A stretch of 64,000 nucleotides of DNA from Strigamia acuminata (lineage: Eukaryota; Arthropoda; Chilopoda; Geophilomorpha; Linotaeniidae): positions 4,898,001 to 4,962,000 of the forward strand of contig OX442315.1 in the NCBI GenBank assembly GCA_949358305.1, written 5' to 3'. The notes under the pieces were generated by a model. The model ran no database searches and was not told the DNA's origin. It saw only the letters and a program-made list of their open reading frames with translations. Position 1 is the stretch's first letter, and every line of letters begins with the position of its first letter. Positions 10,928 through 22,100 of this stretch are shown here, in pieces. Both the position numbers and the translations under genes were made by a program.

Positions 10928-12305
10928 ACCGGAATCCTACCAATCCTTACAAACAGGAACTGGATACCCAGGACATAATCTTCTACTAACTCGTAAGTCA
11001 GCACAGGAATAGGATACACAAAACACATTCAGGATTAAGTCCTTTGTCTTAATCCGAATGGGGTCTGAGTACTCCGTGGGTGGCTCAATCAGTTTATATT
11101 ACAATTCAATAGAATTGTAACATAACTTGCTAAAAGTCATACAAATATATTATATTTATAATGTACGAAGAAGTGTGAAATATATAAAGTCTTAATTTTA
11201 TATATTTACACAACTAAATTGGAGTTGGGATTCAAATTTACCGCTAAAATAGCGCCATCTATTCGTGAATTAAGCTTTTAGTAATAACTATGACGCGAAA
11301 ACCGTCATAACATGATCGTCCATCCCATCTGCATTTTGCTCATTAAGTTTATTGTCGAGTCGCACTAGAGTGCGATCGGTGAGGCAATCATAATTGTCCT
11401 TCAATGTAAACACATTTCGGATTTAATATGTGCACCATTTTCTACATTTTTTACAAAGGTAAAAGAAATAAAGTATGGCGGATTAAAAGATTTTGTTAAT
11501 GTTATGAAAAACACGTTACAATAGTAGCGTTCGTGATTTCCAATTACTATAAACTCGTAATGGTTAAATCTAGTTTGATGAAAATAGTGTCATCCACTAA
11601 ATACAATGGTTTCAGTTTGTCCAACGGAATAAACTTCGGTGTTCCCCAGCCTGAATTTACTGCAGTCACTGGTTTGTCAAAACAACTTTTGCCTTTAATT
11701 AAATCAGATGTCCATTCATCATAATGATGATCCTTATGTTCCAACTGGTCCAACAAACTCAATTTTGTAGAATATTCCATGGGCCACTTAAGAATTGCAT
11801 CATTTTCACCTTTCATCACTTGAAGATAAATCGATAAATGCGTTCCTATCCCAATACCATTACCATTTGGATCAAGTTGTAGTCGCATTTTATAACCATT
11901 CTTATTGGGATAAAAAGGATCACTGCCAACATAAGTATCATTGTCCAATTTTGCCTGAGCTTGATGTTTTGCAAACTCCTGCACTTTCCAGATATATTCA
12001 AATGTAGAGAGATTTGACGCCAGTTCTAACCTCAACTTGTTCAATTCTTGGCTTTGTTTGACATCTACAATTTATTTATCTCCATTAAAATCACCGTCTC
12101 AAAAACTAGGAAAACCGAAAGAAATTAACCGAGAAGTTTGCCACGGTCCAAATGTGATTTCTCCACGGCATCAATTTTATTGTTTAGCGTCTTTTCGTTG
12201 TCAGCTGAAACAAAATATCAGATTTAGTTTGTCACATGATATAATTATTACAGAAGAAACTGTCAGTAATGTGAGAGTATTTAATCTTAATAGAGATGAC
12301 GTAAT
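10928..12305. repeat. Segmental duplication, copy A side (matches 16325-18960)
   Basis: The 3' flank, MATH exon and preceding coiled-coil exon of gene A align with 16325-16560 plus 17799-18960 around gene B. The B side carries an extra 1238 bp at the point matching 11160/11161. The duplication extends further in both directions as paralogous exons, but the B side is then split by retrotransposons. Confidence 0.85.
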
Positions 12306-14038
12306 TGTCAACATAAGTTCTATGAACAATCAATTACCAGCGCAGGTTCATCAGTCACCGAGTGATGTGACTGAATGTTCCAATGTCTCCGCATGTATGC
12401 AAATTGGAAACGAGACCCGCTCCTGATACCCTAAACCCTCACTGTATAATGGCAAATAAACGTTTCATTTCGGAACAATAATAGTGGAACTTCGTTGCTT
12501 GTAAATACGGCCCCCATCACGGGCCCTATTCTATTCCGCACTTCCCAATTCCTCGTGGTCCCAGTCCCGTGCAGTACCAACTCTGCGCCAGGTGATAGAA
12601 TTAAATATGGACCAAACATGCGCAATTCCAATGTACAACGTATGTTTTATTTAATATCAAAACAAGTCGGCGCAAAATAAATACCGACGACACAGAATAA
12701 GGACTGCGCAAAATATAGGGCGCCGAAATGGAACGTAATAAATCGCAGCAGGCGTGATGCACTTACCCACAGTCTTAGCCAATTGATCTACAAACAAAAA
12801 ATGAAAGAATGTTCTGTATATCATTGAAACACAGATTATATTGTTTGAATTGAATAACTTACCGTTTGCCGTTATCAAAGTATCTAGTTTGTTTTCAATT
12901 TCCTGGTTTATATCAGATTGTTGAGTTTGTTGTTGAGTTAGTCGGTCTACAACAATTATCCAAATGGTCAAATTAAATGCCAAAATTTAAACAATTCTCT
13001 ACACAATATATAAATTGTACCTTTACTTTGAGCATAACCTTCCGAAAATGTATCTAAAAGAATGATTGAAATAGCAATTAAAGTGCTGAGAAATAGATAA
13101 GAAGGCAACATTTTACCCAAAGACTTTTCCAACTCCTTGTGTTCATTCGTCAGATGATCCATCTTGATTTTGAGCACATTCTTGCTTTCATCTAAAACAA
13201 AGTGATCAACTTGGTTTGGCGCTTCAAATGAAATGACAGATTTACCCAAATTCTGAACCGACTGCTCCAAACCCAGACATCGATTAAGACGTTCCATCAA
13301 TTCACTTTCTTTATTTTCGAGCTCAATTATTCGCTGCTTGTATGAATTAATTTCCAATTCTTGGCATTTATTTAATAATTTCCATTAAAATCATCGTTAC
13401 AACCACGCGAGAAGAGAAAACATTTACCGAGGCGTTTGCTGCTTCCCAATTGTGATCTCTCCACGGCATTAATTCTATCGCTTAACATCTTTTTGCTGTT
13501 CGTTGGATTAAGATGATCATCCTCACCTAATGCTAAGAAATTCTAACATTCAGTTATCATTTAAAATTTAAAACCTTACACGTTTTGTACTTTTTGAACG
13601 GAATTCGAGCACTACTGACGGCGATTTGTAAGACCAATGAATATAAGTGACATTCGATGTTTTTTTCATCAGTTTTCTCCACACTAAAACAACACACAAC
13701 GTCTATTACTTCAAAAACGTTACATAAAATTTTGAATCTTCCAAATGTTCCAGATGTTCTAAATATCGTAAACGTACTTGTGCATTTGAGGCATTTGATC
13801 CTCTCCTTCAACGTCCAACCGTTTCAAGGTTACGTTGTTCTCCCCGGTTTTGTTTTTACCGTAATCTGCTGTAATGGAATCATCTGACTGAACAGGTGCT
13901 TAGAGAGAAAGAAATTATACGTTAAAACACAAATCAATTCATCATTTTCTTTTTGCTGTTGATTGCATAAATACCATAGATACTTGTGAAAGCCCACGTA
14001 TGTACCAAACAAAGACACAAAAACAATGTAATAAACAT
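11547..14038 (-). CDS. Copy A: predicted secreted coiled-coil protein with C-terminal MATH/TRAF domain
   Basis: Ten-exon model, 1260 nt, 419 residues: 14038-13975, 13883-13778, 13683-13580, 13526-13428, 13359-13246, 13191-13117, 12946-12863, 12787-12767, 12204-12130 and 12064-11547. Phases agree throughout. Exon 1 encodes a hydrophobic leader, MFITLFLCLCLVHTWAFTS, like a signal peptide. Exons 2-3 are a short acidic N-domain with an NKT glycosylation site. Exons 4-9 are coiled-coil modules, all phase 1 to phase 1. The last exon is a MATH domain (FEYIWKV, DPFYPNKNGYKMRLQL, GTHLSIYL, FIKLDL). Exon 3 has one extra A compared with copy B, and its alternative donors lie two bases apart, so that exon's frame is the weak point. 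The exon 9 donor GTTAAT is weak. MATH domains bind peptides in TRAFs; the ligand here is unknown. Confidence 0.72.
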
Positions 14039-14125
14039 GTCTGCAACGAATGGGTCTAGAGGAATTAGTCTAAAGAAATCAGTAGCGACAAGTGAGCAAA
14101 GTGCTGTATATATTGTATAACCTAA

Positions 14126-14764
14126 AGGGCCGTCCATAAATTACGCAATGCCTTAAGGGGGGGGGGAGGGAATTTCAAATTTCGTTACGGGTTGTTACGA
14201 TGGGGGAGAGGGGGGTTTGCAATAATGTTACGTAACGTTATTGAAATATTGAATATTGAAAAAACATGAGTTTGCCTTGGGAAGATGAAGTTTGTGTTTC
14301 ACTCGTTTTTAAAGTTTTGGAATTTGATTTTAAAAAAGTCAAGGACACACGGCGATGCTAGAAATAGATTTATTTATGGACTCTGCACACAATTATCAAA
14401 TATGACATATGTTATGTATTGAAATCCAATCCCTAAAAACCTTGCATGGATTGACCACGTGTTGGCAGAATATCATAACTTGGATCATTCGTTATTCATA
14501 ATTCATTTAAGAGTTAATGCAAATACTTTCCGAGTCGTTTTATCTGTGATTGAAAACCATCCTGTATTTCACAATCTTCTTGGAAGACCACAAACACCAG
14601 TTTCAAAACAATTAGCAATTGTTTTGTATCGATTTGGACACCAATTAGTTTCTTTGCACATTTTATCAGAATTGTTTGGAGTCAGCAATGGGGGATTAAT
14701 AAACACAATTACCCAGAGAGTAATTAAAGTAATCATGTTTTTATTATCTTATGATATCTTATGA
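14126..14764 (+). pseudogene. PIF/Harbinger-type transposon fragment with partial transposase
   Basis: A terminal sequence AGGGCCGTCCATAAATTACG begins at 14126 after TAA, a typical three-base target for this superfamily. A reading frame at 14459-14764 contains NTFRVVLSVIENHP, RPQTPVSKQLAIVLYRFGH and ELFGVSNGGLINTITQRVI, which resemble the N-terminal helix-turn-helix part of HARBI1-like transposases. The DDE catalytic part is missing and the right terminus is not found. A poly-G run lies at about 14157-14166. The element end abuts the 5' flank of gene A. Confidence 0.6.
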
Positions 14765-15056
14765 TGAAAATTTTATGGCTAAACATTTTTGTTTTCATTT
14801 GCAGGCTTTACTTACTGTATATCTTCAAAAAGTGCACCCGTGCGCTTTTTGAAAAAAGAAATTTTTCCTTGCACGCTATTGAAGCCCGCGCACTATTAGA
14901 GGCCCGCGGACTATTTAAACCTAGCATCTTGAAAATTTTTGTGAAAAAAAAACCCGGGGATTCGGGGAACAACAACAACATAGATTACATAAGAATAAAA
15001 TATTATTTTTGGTCAACATTTTTTAGCAAGTCTGTAATTACTATTGTTAGAAACAA

Positions 15057-15353
15057 TTGATGGATTTTCCCTCAGCCAAGTCGGAGTGCAACGTTTTGAG
15101 TAATTCATTGCATGAGTGGCTCATCGATTCTGGTTCATCAGATCACATCTGTTTTCATCGGGAGAAGTCTAACACCTTCAAGCCTATGACAAATTGTTCA
15201 GTGCTTTTAGGCGAAGGAAATTCAGATGTGACCGGTATCGGTGACGTGGGGTTGTGTATTGGTTGTGGCAATTTTAAGAGTGATTTTCCTGCCCACCATC
15301 CAGCCATTTGTAGCATTGGCAGCCATTTTGGAAAATGCGTCATCTATCGGTAG
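15057..15353 (+). pseudogene. Copia-like protease fragment
   Basis: The frame contains HEWLIDSGSSDHICF followed by VLLGEGNSDVTGIGDVGL, the pattern of the Ty1/copia aspartic protease (W-x-x-DSG-[AS]-S-x-H). There is no gag, integrase or reverse transcriptase next to it and no LTR, so this is an old fragment. It is not from the copia element at 18976-23689, whose protease reads WYMDSGASSHM. Confidence 0.55.
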
Positions 15354-16104
15354 CTTTTTCCAACTACTTTCTCTAATTTGTTAAATAAATTTATTTATTT
15401 ATTTATGCTTATTAAGGTTTGAATTTTGTATATAAAGCATTGGGAATCTGAATATCACATCAGATTTTTAAAATGTTTAATATTTTCCACGACCGTGGCT
15501 AAAATCTGTCCAAAACTGCACAAAAAAGATTTTTGCAAATTGAAAGCCAACCATAATTTCAAATGAAAAGTTATTGACTCCATCGTTTTCAGCGGAATTT
15601 TCTCCACTGGAAACATGTTTTATACATTCCAATCGGTTATTTCTTCAAATTTTTAGTTTTTCATGGTCGAATCCAAATTTCCCACTGTATTTTCCATTCG
15701 ATCCCCGGCTAAGATCGCCCGAAACGGTACTTTTTCTTCACCGAATCATAATAAACAAGATACAGGCTTGTGCAGAATTGTCTGCTCTTCAAACTGAGCT
15801 TAGTTGCAGAATTTTCCGACCTCATTTTGATACAGAAACAATAAAAAAAAACGTATCGCGACGAACATTTCAAATTTGAAATTTCTCTAAGCGGTAGCCG
15901 ACTTTAGTCGACCCTAAAGGTACTTTTTTAATATGTAAAAATTTTAAAAAGTATACAGGCTTGTGCAGTTTTCAAATTCCAATCAAATGAGCCTAGTTTC
16001 CAAATTCACAAATCTCATTTCGACATTGAAAACTGCATTTTTCATATCGCAAGGAACATTTTGGCATCCATTGTAGCAAACGATTTATTAAAAATTCAAG
16101 ATAG
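15354..16104. other. Non-coding DNA with two diverged direct repeats
   Basis: No gene is seen. Two related blocks, about 15760-15890 and 15952-16075, share the phrases ACAGGCTTGTGCAG and CATATCGCAAGGAACATTT (GTATCGCGACGAACATTT in the first), which suggests an old tandem duplication. Confidence 0.4.
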
Positions 16105-16320
16105 AATAATACAATACACTACGTAGACAAATTCAACATTGAGTGTCGATATTGCATCCGCATTAAAGGTCTACATAGTACGAGATAGAGCAGTCTATGT
16201 TTAATTTCCTTTTTCGATAGCATTTCCACATAGAATTGCAACGCATCTGTATAGACGGTCTACATAGAGAGTGGATAGACTTGTTACATAGATGCAATAG
16301 AAATTCTACTATACTTGGGT
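16105..16320. repeat. Foldback-type repeat fragment rich in CTACATAG/CTATGT words
   Basis: Short imperfect palindromes built from CTACATAG-like words, ending in TATACTTGGGT. The larger element at 53270-53885 starts after TATACCCAAGTA and uses the same words, so the two are probably members of one repeat family. Confidence 0.45.
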
Positions 16321-16592
16321 CGTCACCGGAATCTTACCAATCCTTACAAACAGGAACTGTATACCCAGGACATAGTCTTCTACTTTGTCAACACAGGAAT
16401 AGGATACACAGAACACTTTCAGGATTAAGTCCTTTGTCTAAATCCAAATGGGGTCTGAGAACTCCGTGGGTGGTGAGGGGTGTCTCAATCAGTTTATATT
16501 ACAATTTAATAAAACTGTAACATAACTTGTCAAAAGTCATACAAATAGATTATATTTATAACAAGCTGTACCCGGCCACGCGTTGCTGTGGC

Positions 16593-17066
16593 TCATAAAT
16601 AAATCCCGTGGAAATTAATGCCATGAAAGTAAATCCCGTGGAAATAAATCCCATAGAAGTAAATTCCGTGGAAAACACGTGGAAATAAATCCAGTGGAAA
16701 TCTCATGAAAATAAATCCCGTGGAAATCCTGTGCAAATAAATCCCGTGGAAATCCTGTGCAAATAAATCCCGTGGAAATCCCATGAAAATAAATCCCGTG
16801 GAAATCCTGTGCAAATAAATCCCGTGGAAATCCCGTGCAAATAAATCCCGTTTAAATAACTCCCGTGGGAATTCCGTGCAAATAAATCCCGTAGAAATCC
16901 CGTGCAAATAAATTTTGTGGAAATCCCGCGCAAATAAATCCCGTAGAAACACCGTGGTAATCCTGTGGAAATAAATAAATCCCGTGTAAATAAATCCTGT
17001 GAAAATCACATGGAAATAAATCCCGTGAAAATCCCGTGAAAATAAATCACATGAAAATCCCGTGGA
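16593..17066. repeat. 26-bp minisatellite
   Basis: Imperfect tandem units of about 26 bp built from two similar halves, AAATAAATCCCGTGG and AAATCC(C/T)GTGC. About 16 units with substitutions and partial units. Long frames on the minus strand (repeats of GIYLHRISTGF type) are a by-product of the unit length and not a gene. Confidence 0.9.
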
Positions 17067-17206
17067 TTCGTGTGTTGTTTTCATGTCCAACAGATGCAAG
17101 TTCTTAATTCAAAATTACTTTATTCTCGTATCGCGTCCGACGCACGTTTCAAATGTCCGCATTCGTCCGTCGTACGACGTTTGTACGACGTTCCGCTCGT
17201 TGTACG

Positions 17207-17352
17207 CAGTGCTGGACTGGCCCGGCGGGCTACCGGCAGTTTCCCCGGTGGCCCGTGGCCGCTGTGGCCTGTCGCGGCCTGTCCCGACTTCATTAATTGT
17301 GGCCCGGACACCCAGATTTCCCGGCAATAAATTTGTTCCCAGTCCAGCCCTG
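17207..17352 (+). mobile_element. hAT-type MITE, copy 1
   Basis: 146 bp beginning CAGTGCTGGACTGG and ending CCAGTCCAGCCCTG, so the ends are inverted repeats. It is flanked by an exact 8-bp duplication, GTTGTACG (17199-17206 and 17353-17360). Eight-base duplications and CAG-type ends are the hallmark of the hAT superfamily. A second copy in the reverse orientation is at 38580-38734. Confidence 0.9.
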
Positions 17353-18975
17353 GTTGTACGAACGTCTTCGCGACGTTTTTCCTCCAAAAATTGCCGCCGC
17401 CGCCTTTAAAATGTTGTGTTAAAGTGTTGCTGGCGAATATTCCCCGAAAAAACCGCTCATAAACTCAAAAATAAGCGTTCTGGCAATGCTGCTGCTGCTT
17501 CACACACACCTGAGATGGACGCCGCCATCTTGGATTCACGTCGGGTTTGAATAGGGTGCGAAGCGTGCAACAGATGGCGCTAGAATCGACGCCGCCATGT
17601 TTGTTTGGAAAAAGCACGTTTTTACCTGTTACAGGTGTATAAAAACCTGTCACAGGTATCACAGGTATATAAGAACATTCCCCAATTCGAACTCAACGTT
17701 GTGTCCAAATTTCAAACCAATCGGTCAAGAACTTTCGGAGTGCATACATAACGAACAGAAAACACAGTTACATTTTTATTTATATAGAAAGAAGAAAGAT
17801 GTACGAAGAAGTGTGAAATATATAAAGTGTTAATTTTATATATTTACACAACTAAATTGAAGTTGGGATTCAAATTTACCACTAAAATGGAATATAGCAC
17901 AATCTATTAGTGAATTAAGCTTATAATAATTGTGACGTTAAAACCGTCACAAAATGATCATCCATCTGCATTCTGCTCATTCAGTTCTTTGTCGAAACGT
18001 ACTCGAGTACGATCGGTGAGCCAATCGGAATTGTCGTTCATTGTGAACATGTTTTGGATTTAATACGGGCACCGTTTTCTAGGTTTTTTTACAATAAAAG
18101 GAAAAGAAAAAAAGTATGGCAAATGAAAAGATTTTTTTTATGTTATGAAAAAACAAGTTACAATAGTAGCGTTCATGATTTCCAATTATTATAAACTCGT
18201 AATGGTTAAATCTAGTTTGATAAAAATAGTATCATCCACTAAATACAATGGTTCAAGTTTTTCCAACGAAATAAAACTTGATCTTCCCCAGCCTGAATTT
18301 TCTGCAGTCACTGGTTTGTCAAAACAACTAACACCTATAGTTAAATCAGATGTCACTTGAACAGAATGATGATCCGTATGTTCCAACTGATCCAACAAAC
18401 TAAATTTTGCAGAGTACTCAATGGGCCACTTAAGAATTGCATCATTCGGACCTTTCATCACAACAAGATAAATCGATAAATGGGTTCCTTTCCCAGTACC
18501 ATACCCATTTGGATCAAGTTGTAGTCGCATTTTATAACCATTCTTATTGGGATAAAAAGGATTACTGTAGACTTCAGTCTCATTGTCCAATTTTGCCTCA
18601 GCTTGAAGGTTTGCAAACTCCTCCACTTTCCAGATATATTCAAATGAGGAGAGATTTGATGCCAGTTCTAACCTCAACTTGTTCAATTCTTGGCTTTGTT
18701 TGACATCTACAATTTATTTATCTCCATTAAAATCAACGTTCCAAAAACAAGGAAAAACCTAAGAAACTTACCGCGAAGTTTGTCACTGTCCAAATGTGAT
18801 TTCTCCACGGCATCAATTTTGTTGTTTAACATCTTTTCGTTGTCAGCTGAAACAAAATGTTAAATTTAGTCTGTCACATGATATAATTATTACAGAAGAA
18901 ACTGTCAGTAATGTGAGAGTATTTAACCTTAATAGCGATGACATAATGGTCAACGTAAGTTTAATCAGTCGCTTC

Positions 18976-19140
18976 TGTTAGGGAAATTGAGCAGAGCTCC
19001 CAAACTGGGAAAGAATTCACACACGTTACATATTCAGTTGCAACCAAACGAGAACATCTGATTTAATGGTAACAATAGATTTAGGTATACAATGTACTCA
19101 ACACTATACATTATTGTCTAAAGTGAATATATCTCTAACA
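18976..19140 (-). repeat. 3' LTR of the copia element
   Basis: 165 bp, TGTTAG...CTAACA ends, identical by eye to 23525-23689. The internal side on the minus strand is a short purine-rich tract (GGGCGGCTA) suited to plus-strand priming. Confidence 0.93.
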
Positions 19141-19182
19141 TAGCCGCCCATATTCATTTCCGAAAGAATCAATAAACTTATT

Positions 19183-22100
19183 TTACAAATCTTCTGAATA
19201 ATCAATCAATCCCAACTTCCTGCAGTCCTGCTTCAATTTCGTGTCGGGTAAAGCTTTCGTCATCAGGTCGGCGTACATCTCATCTGTTGGAACAAACTCC
19301 ACTTGATAGATGCCGTCCTGGATATCCTGCCTAATGAACGAGACTCGACGATTGAAATGTTTCGTCCTGCCGTGGTAACCATGATCCTTGGTCAATGCGA
19401 TGGCTGGTTGGTTGTCACAGTAGATGGTAACCGGTCGTTGAGCTTCTCGTATATTCAGGTCCTCAATGAAGTTCTTTATCCATCTGACTTCTTTACCCAA
19501 CTCGACCATGGCTGAAAACTCAGCCTCGCAAGTCGACATGCAGACTAACTTTAGTTTCTTCGCCTGCCAGGTGACGACTGTCCCGTTCAACATCGTAACG
19601 AAACCTGCAAAAGACTTTGCATCCACATCACAAGAGTTCCAGGATGCATCTGTGTATCCAGTCAAATCTGCAACACTGCCCGTGTACGTCAACCGATAAT
19701 TTGCCGTCCCCATCAGGTACCTCAGGATCCTTTTTGCTGCCAACCAATGGGCTTGCTTCGGGTCGTTTAGCCACTGCGAAAGGAAAGAAACTGCAAACGC
19801 AATGTCCGGCCGCGTGCCCTGCGCCAAATAAAGTAGGGCACCGACAAGCTCTCTATATGGCTTGTCTGCAGCTGAGGGTCCCAACGGGTAACCTGGGGCA
19901 TCCAACTTCTGTGACACGTCCAACGGTGCCTTGACCGGCTTAGCCTGCAAAAGACCAAATCTAGTGATTAATTCCGAGATATATTTCGTTTGGTCCATGG
20001 TTATCTCGTTCTTCTCATCGTTTTGACTTATTCGAATCCCTAATAGGGACTTAATCTCCCCCAAGTCAATAACCTTAATCTCCTTTCTAATTTTCTTCAT
20101 CAACTGATCTAATAAACGATCATCATTGTCCAAGGTGATTAGATCGTCCACATAAGTGGCCACAAAAATTATGGATTGTCCTATGGTGTATTTATAAACA
20201 CACTGTTCCGTCGGGTGCTTCGTAAAACCCACGGCAAGCAATACTTTCTCCAACTTCTCGTGCCAAGCACGTCCCGCTTGGGGTAAACCGTATACCGCCT
20301 TCTCAAGTAAACATACTTGAGTTGTCCGATCACCAAATCCTTCAGGCAGCTCCATATAAACTGTTTCCCTCAGGCGGGCATGCAAGTATGCCGTTTCGAC
20401 ATCGTGGTGCTTGACTCGTAGTCGGCGTTTCGCTGCCAATGCCATCAGTATTCTCACCGTGGCTAACCGGACTACTGGGGGAATAAGACTCATCGTAGTC
20501 AACCCCCTGGATGACATTAAAGCCTTGCGCGACCAATCTTGCTTTATATCGCGTTATGCGTCCTTCCTGATCGGTCTTTAATGAGTAGACCCAACGGGAT
20601 CCAACTACTTTCGCATCCGGGGGTCTGTCCACGACTTTCCAAGTCTTTTGCTCACTATGTGACTTTAATTCGGCTTCCATTGCCAACTTCCACGATGCTG
20701 CTTGAGGGGAAGCCAATGCCTGCTTGTAGTTCTTAGGAACTATCACTAGACCTTGGGTCGCATCCTTCACTCGCGCGACATTCGCACCATCCGTGCCCGC
20801 TGGACGGTCACGGGTCCTACGATGTCTGCGCCAGTCTATACTCTCGCAGGGTACGGGTGGACGTCTATTCCTTTGTGGGTTTCTCCGAACTGGGCCGCAT
20901 TGGGGCAAACGCGCCGCAGGGTAAATCGGGACGTCACCAATTGGATCCGGAGGAGGGGAATGGATTACAGGAACTTCCTCAGGTAAGTCTGGTATGGAGG
21001 GTGTCTCAACCCAATAATCCTCCTGATCCAAGGGTGTTGATCCAGAAATTAAAATCGAACCCAGGGCCTCTTCGTCAAATTTAACGTCACGCGAAACGAA
21101 ATATTTACGTGTTATCGGGTCATAAAAACTCCAACCAGGAGCATTGAACGGGTATCCCGTAAATATTACTCTTTTAGCTCTGGGCTCCAATTTGGAACGG
21201 TCTTGGACTGGTATCCATGTATAAGCGAGGCTTCCAAAGACTCGCATATTCGCCACATTCGGCTTACGGCCCGTCAGTCTCTCAATCGGTGTTTCCGATT
21301 CAAACCGTCTCATTTTTGATCTATTCGCTGCGTATGCTGCAGTTTCGACCGCATCCTGCCAAAAAATAGTCGGCAGCTTTGCGTCTAATAATAAAGTCCT
21401 AGCAGCGTCCAGCAACTTCCGGTTTGCGCGTTCTGCTGCGCCATTTTGGGAGGGGCTGTATGGAACGGTCAACTGGTGGTGGACACCACGGGCGGTCAAC
21501 AATTCCTTGAACGCCGCATTGACGAACTCAGTACCATTATCGGATCTAAGTCGCTTTAATTTCGTCCCAAATCTCTTCTCGTGAAGTAACAAAAATTTCT
21601 CAAATTCCTCCACCGTTTGTGACTTATTCTTCAAAAAACGAGTGAAAATCACTCGGGAAAAATCGTCAACGATGGTGAAGATATACTTGTTTCCTTTCGT
21701 TGATTCGTGCCTAAATGGCCCGCATAAATCGACGTGAAGCATCTCCAAAGGCCCCGTCGCCGTGATATAACCCGTAGACACGAAGGGAGATCGCGTTTTC
21801 TTTGCCACAATACACTTGTCGCACAACTTCGGGTCTCTCTCCATATTTAAGTTCATACCATCAACCAAATTTCGATACACCATCTCCCGGAGGGATTTAA
21901 AACCCAAATGTGCCATTCTGCGATGCCACAAAGTCACTGGTAATTTGACCACTTTAGTTCCAGGTGTATCTTTACCCCCGGTCCTAGATAATCCAATATC
22001 AATCGGGGGGGAGGGAGGGACCGATTGGTCAGCTCTTCTATTCAACCGGAACAGCCCAGAAGTTTGGACTGCTTCAAATATCCTCGTACCATCTGCCGTT

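Larger units (their letters stand above)
16561..17798. mobile_element. Non-autonomous repeat insertion of unknown class, defined by a paralogous empty site
   Basis: The copy A side reads ATATTTATA|ATGTACGAAG at 11160/11161. The copy B side has 1238 extra bases at this point, beginning ACAAGCTGTACCCGGCCACG and ending ATATAGAAAGAAGAAAG. A shorter relative lies at 36825-36995 with a similar start (CCAGCTGTAACCAGCCACG) and the same end region (CAATCGGTGAAGAACTTTCGG). It contains a minisatellite and a nested hAT MITE. No protein is encoded. No clear target duplication or terminal repeat is visible, so the class is left open. Confidence 0.7.
16325..18960. repeat. Segmental duplication, copy B side (matches 10928-12305)
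   Basis: The same sequence as around gene A, but interrupted by the insertion 16561-17798. Flanks match base for base over long stretches with scattered substitutions and small indels. The duplication carries the MATH exon of gene B. Confidence 0.83.

Noticed and set aside
12381-12806. hAT insertion with 8-bp duplication GAATGTTC in gene A
   Set aside because: The segment contains an exon that fits the reading phase of gene A and has an equivalent in gene E, so a deletion in copy B is simpler.
14038-14137. Earlier start for gene A at 14137
   Set aside because: That ATG lies in the end of the Harbinger-type element, and copy B has a stop in the equivalent region, while the ATG at 14038 is shared by A, B and D.
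16593-17099. 168-residue repetitive protein on the minus strand
   Set aside because: It is the translation of the 26-bp minisatellite, has no other coding signal and lies inside a non-coding insertion.
16561-17798. Helitron
   Set aside because: No TC start, no CTRR end with hairpin, and the insertion point is not a clear AT dinucleotide host site with those ends.
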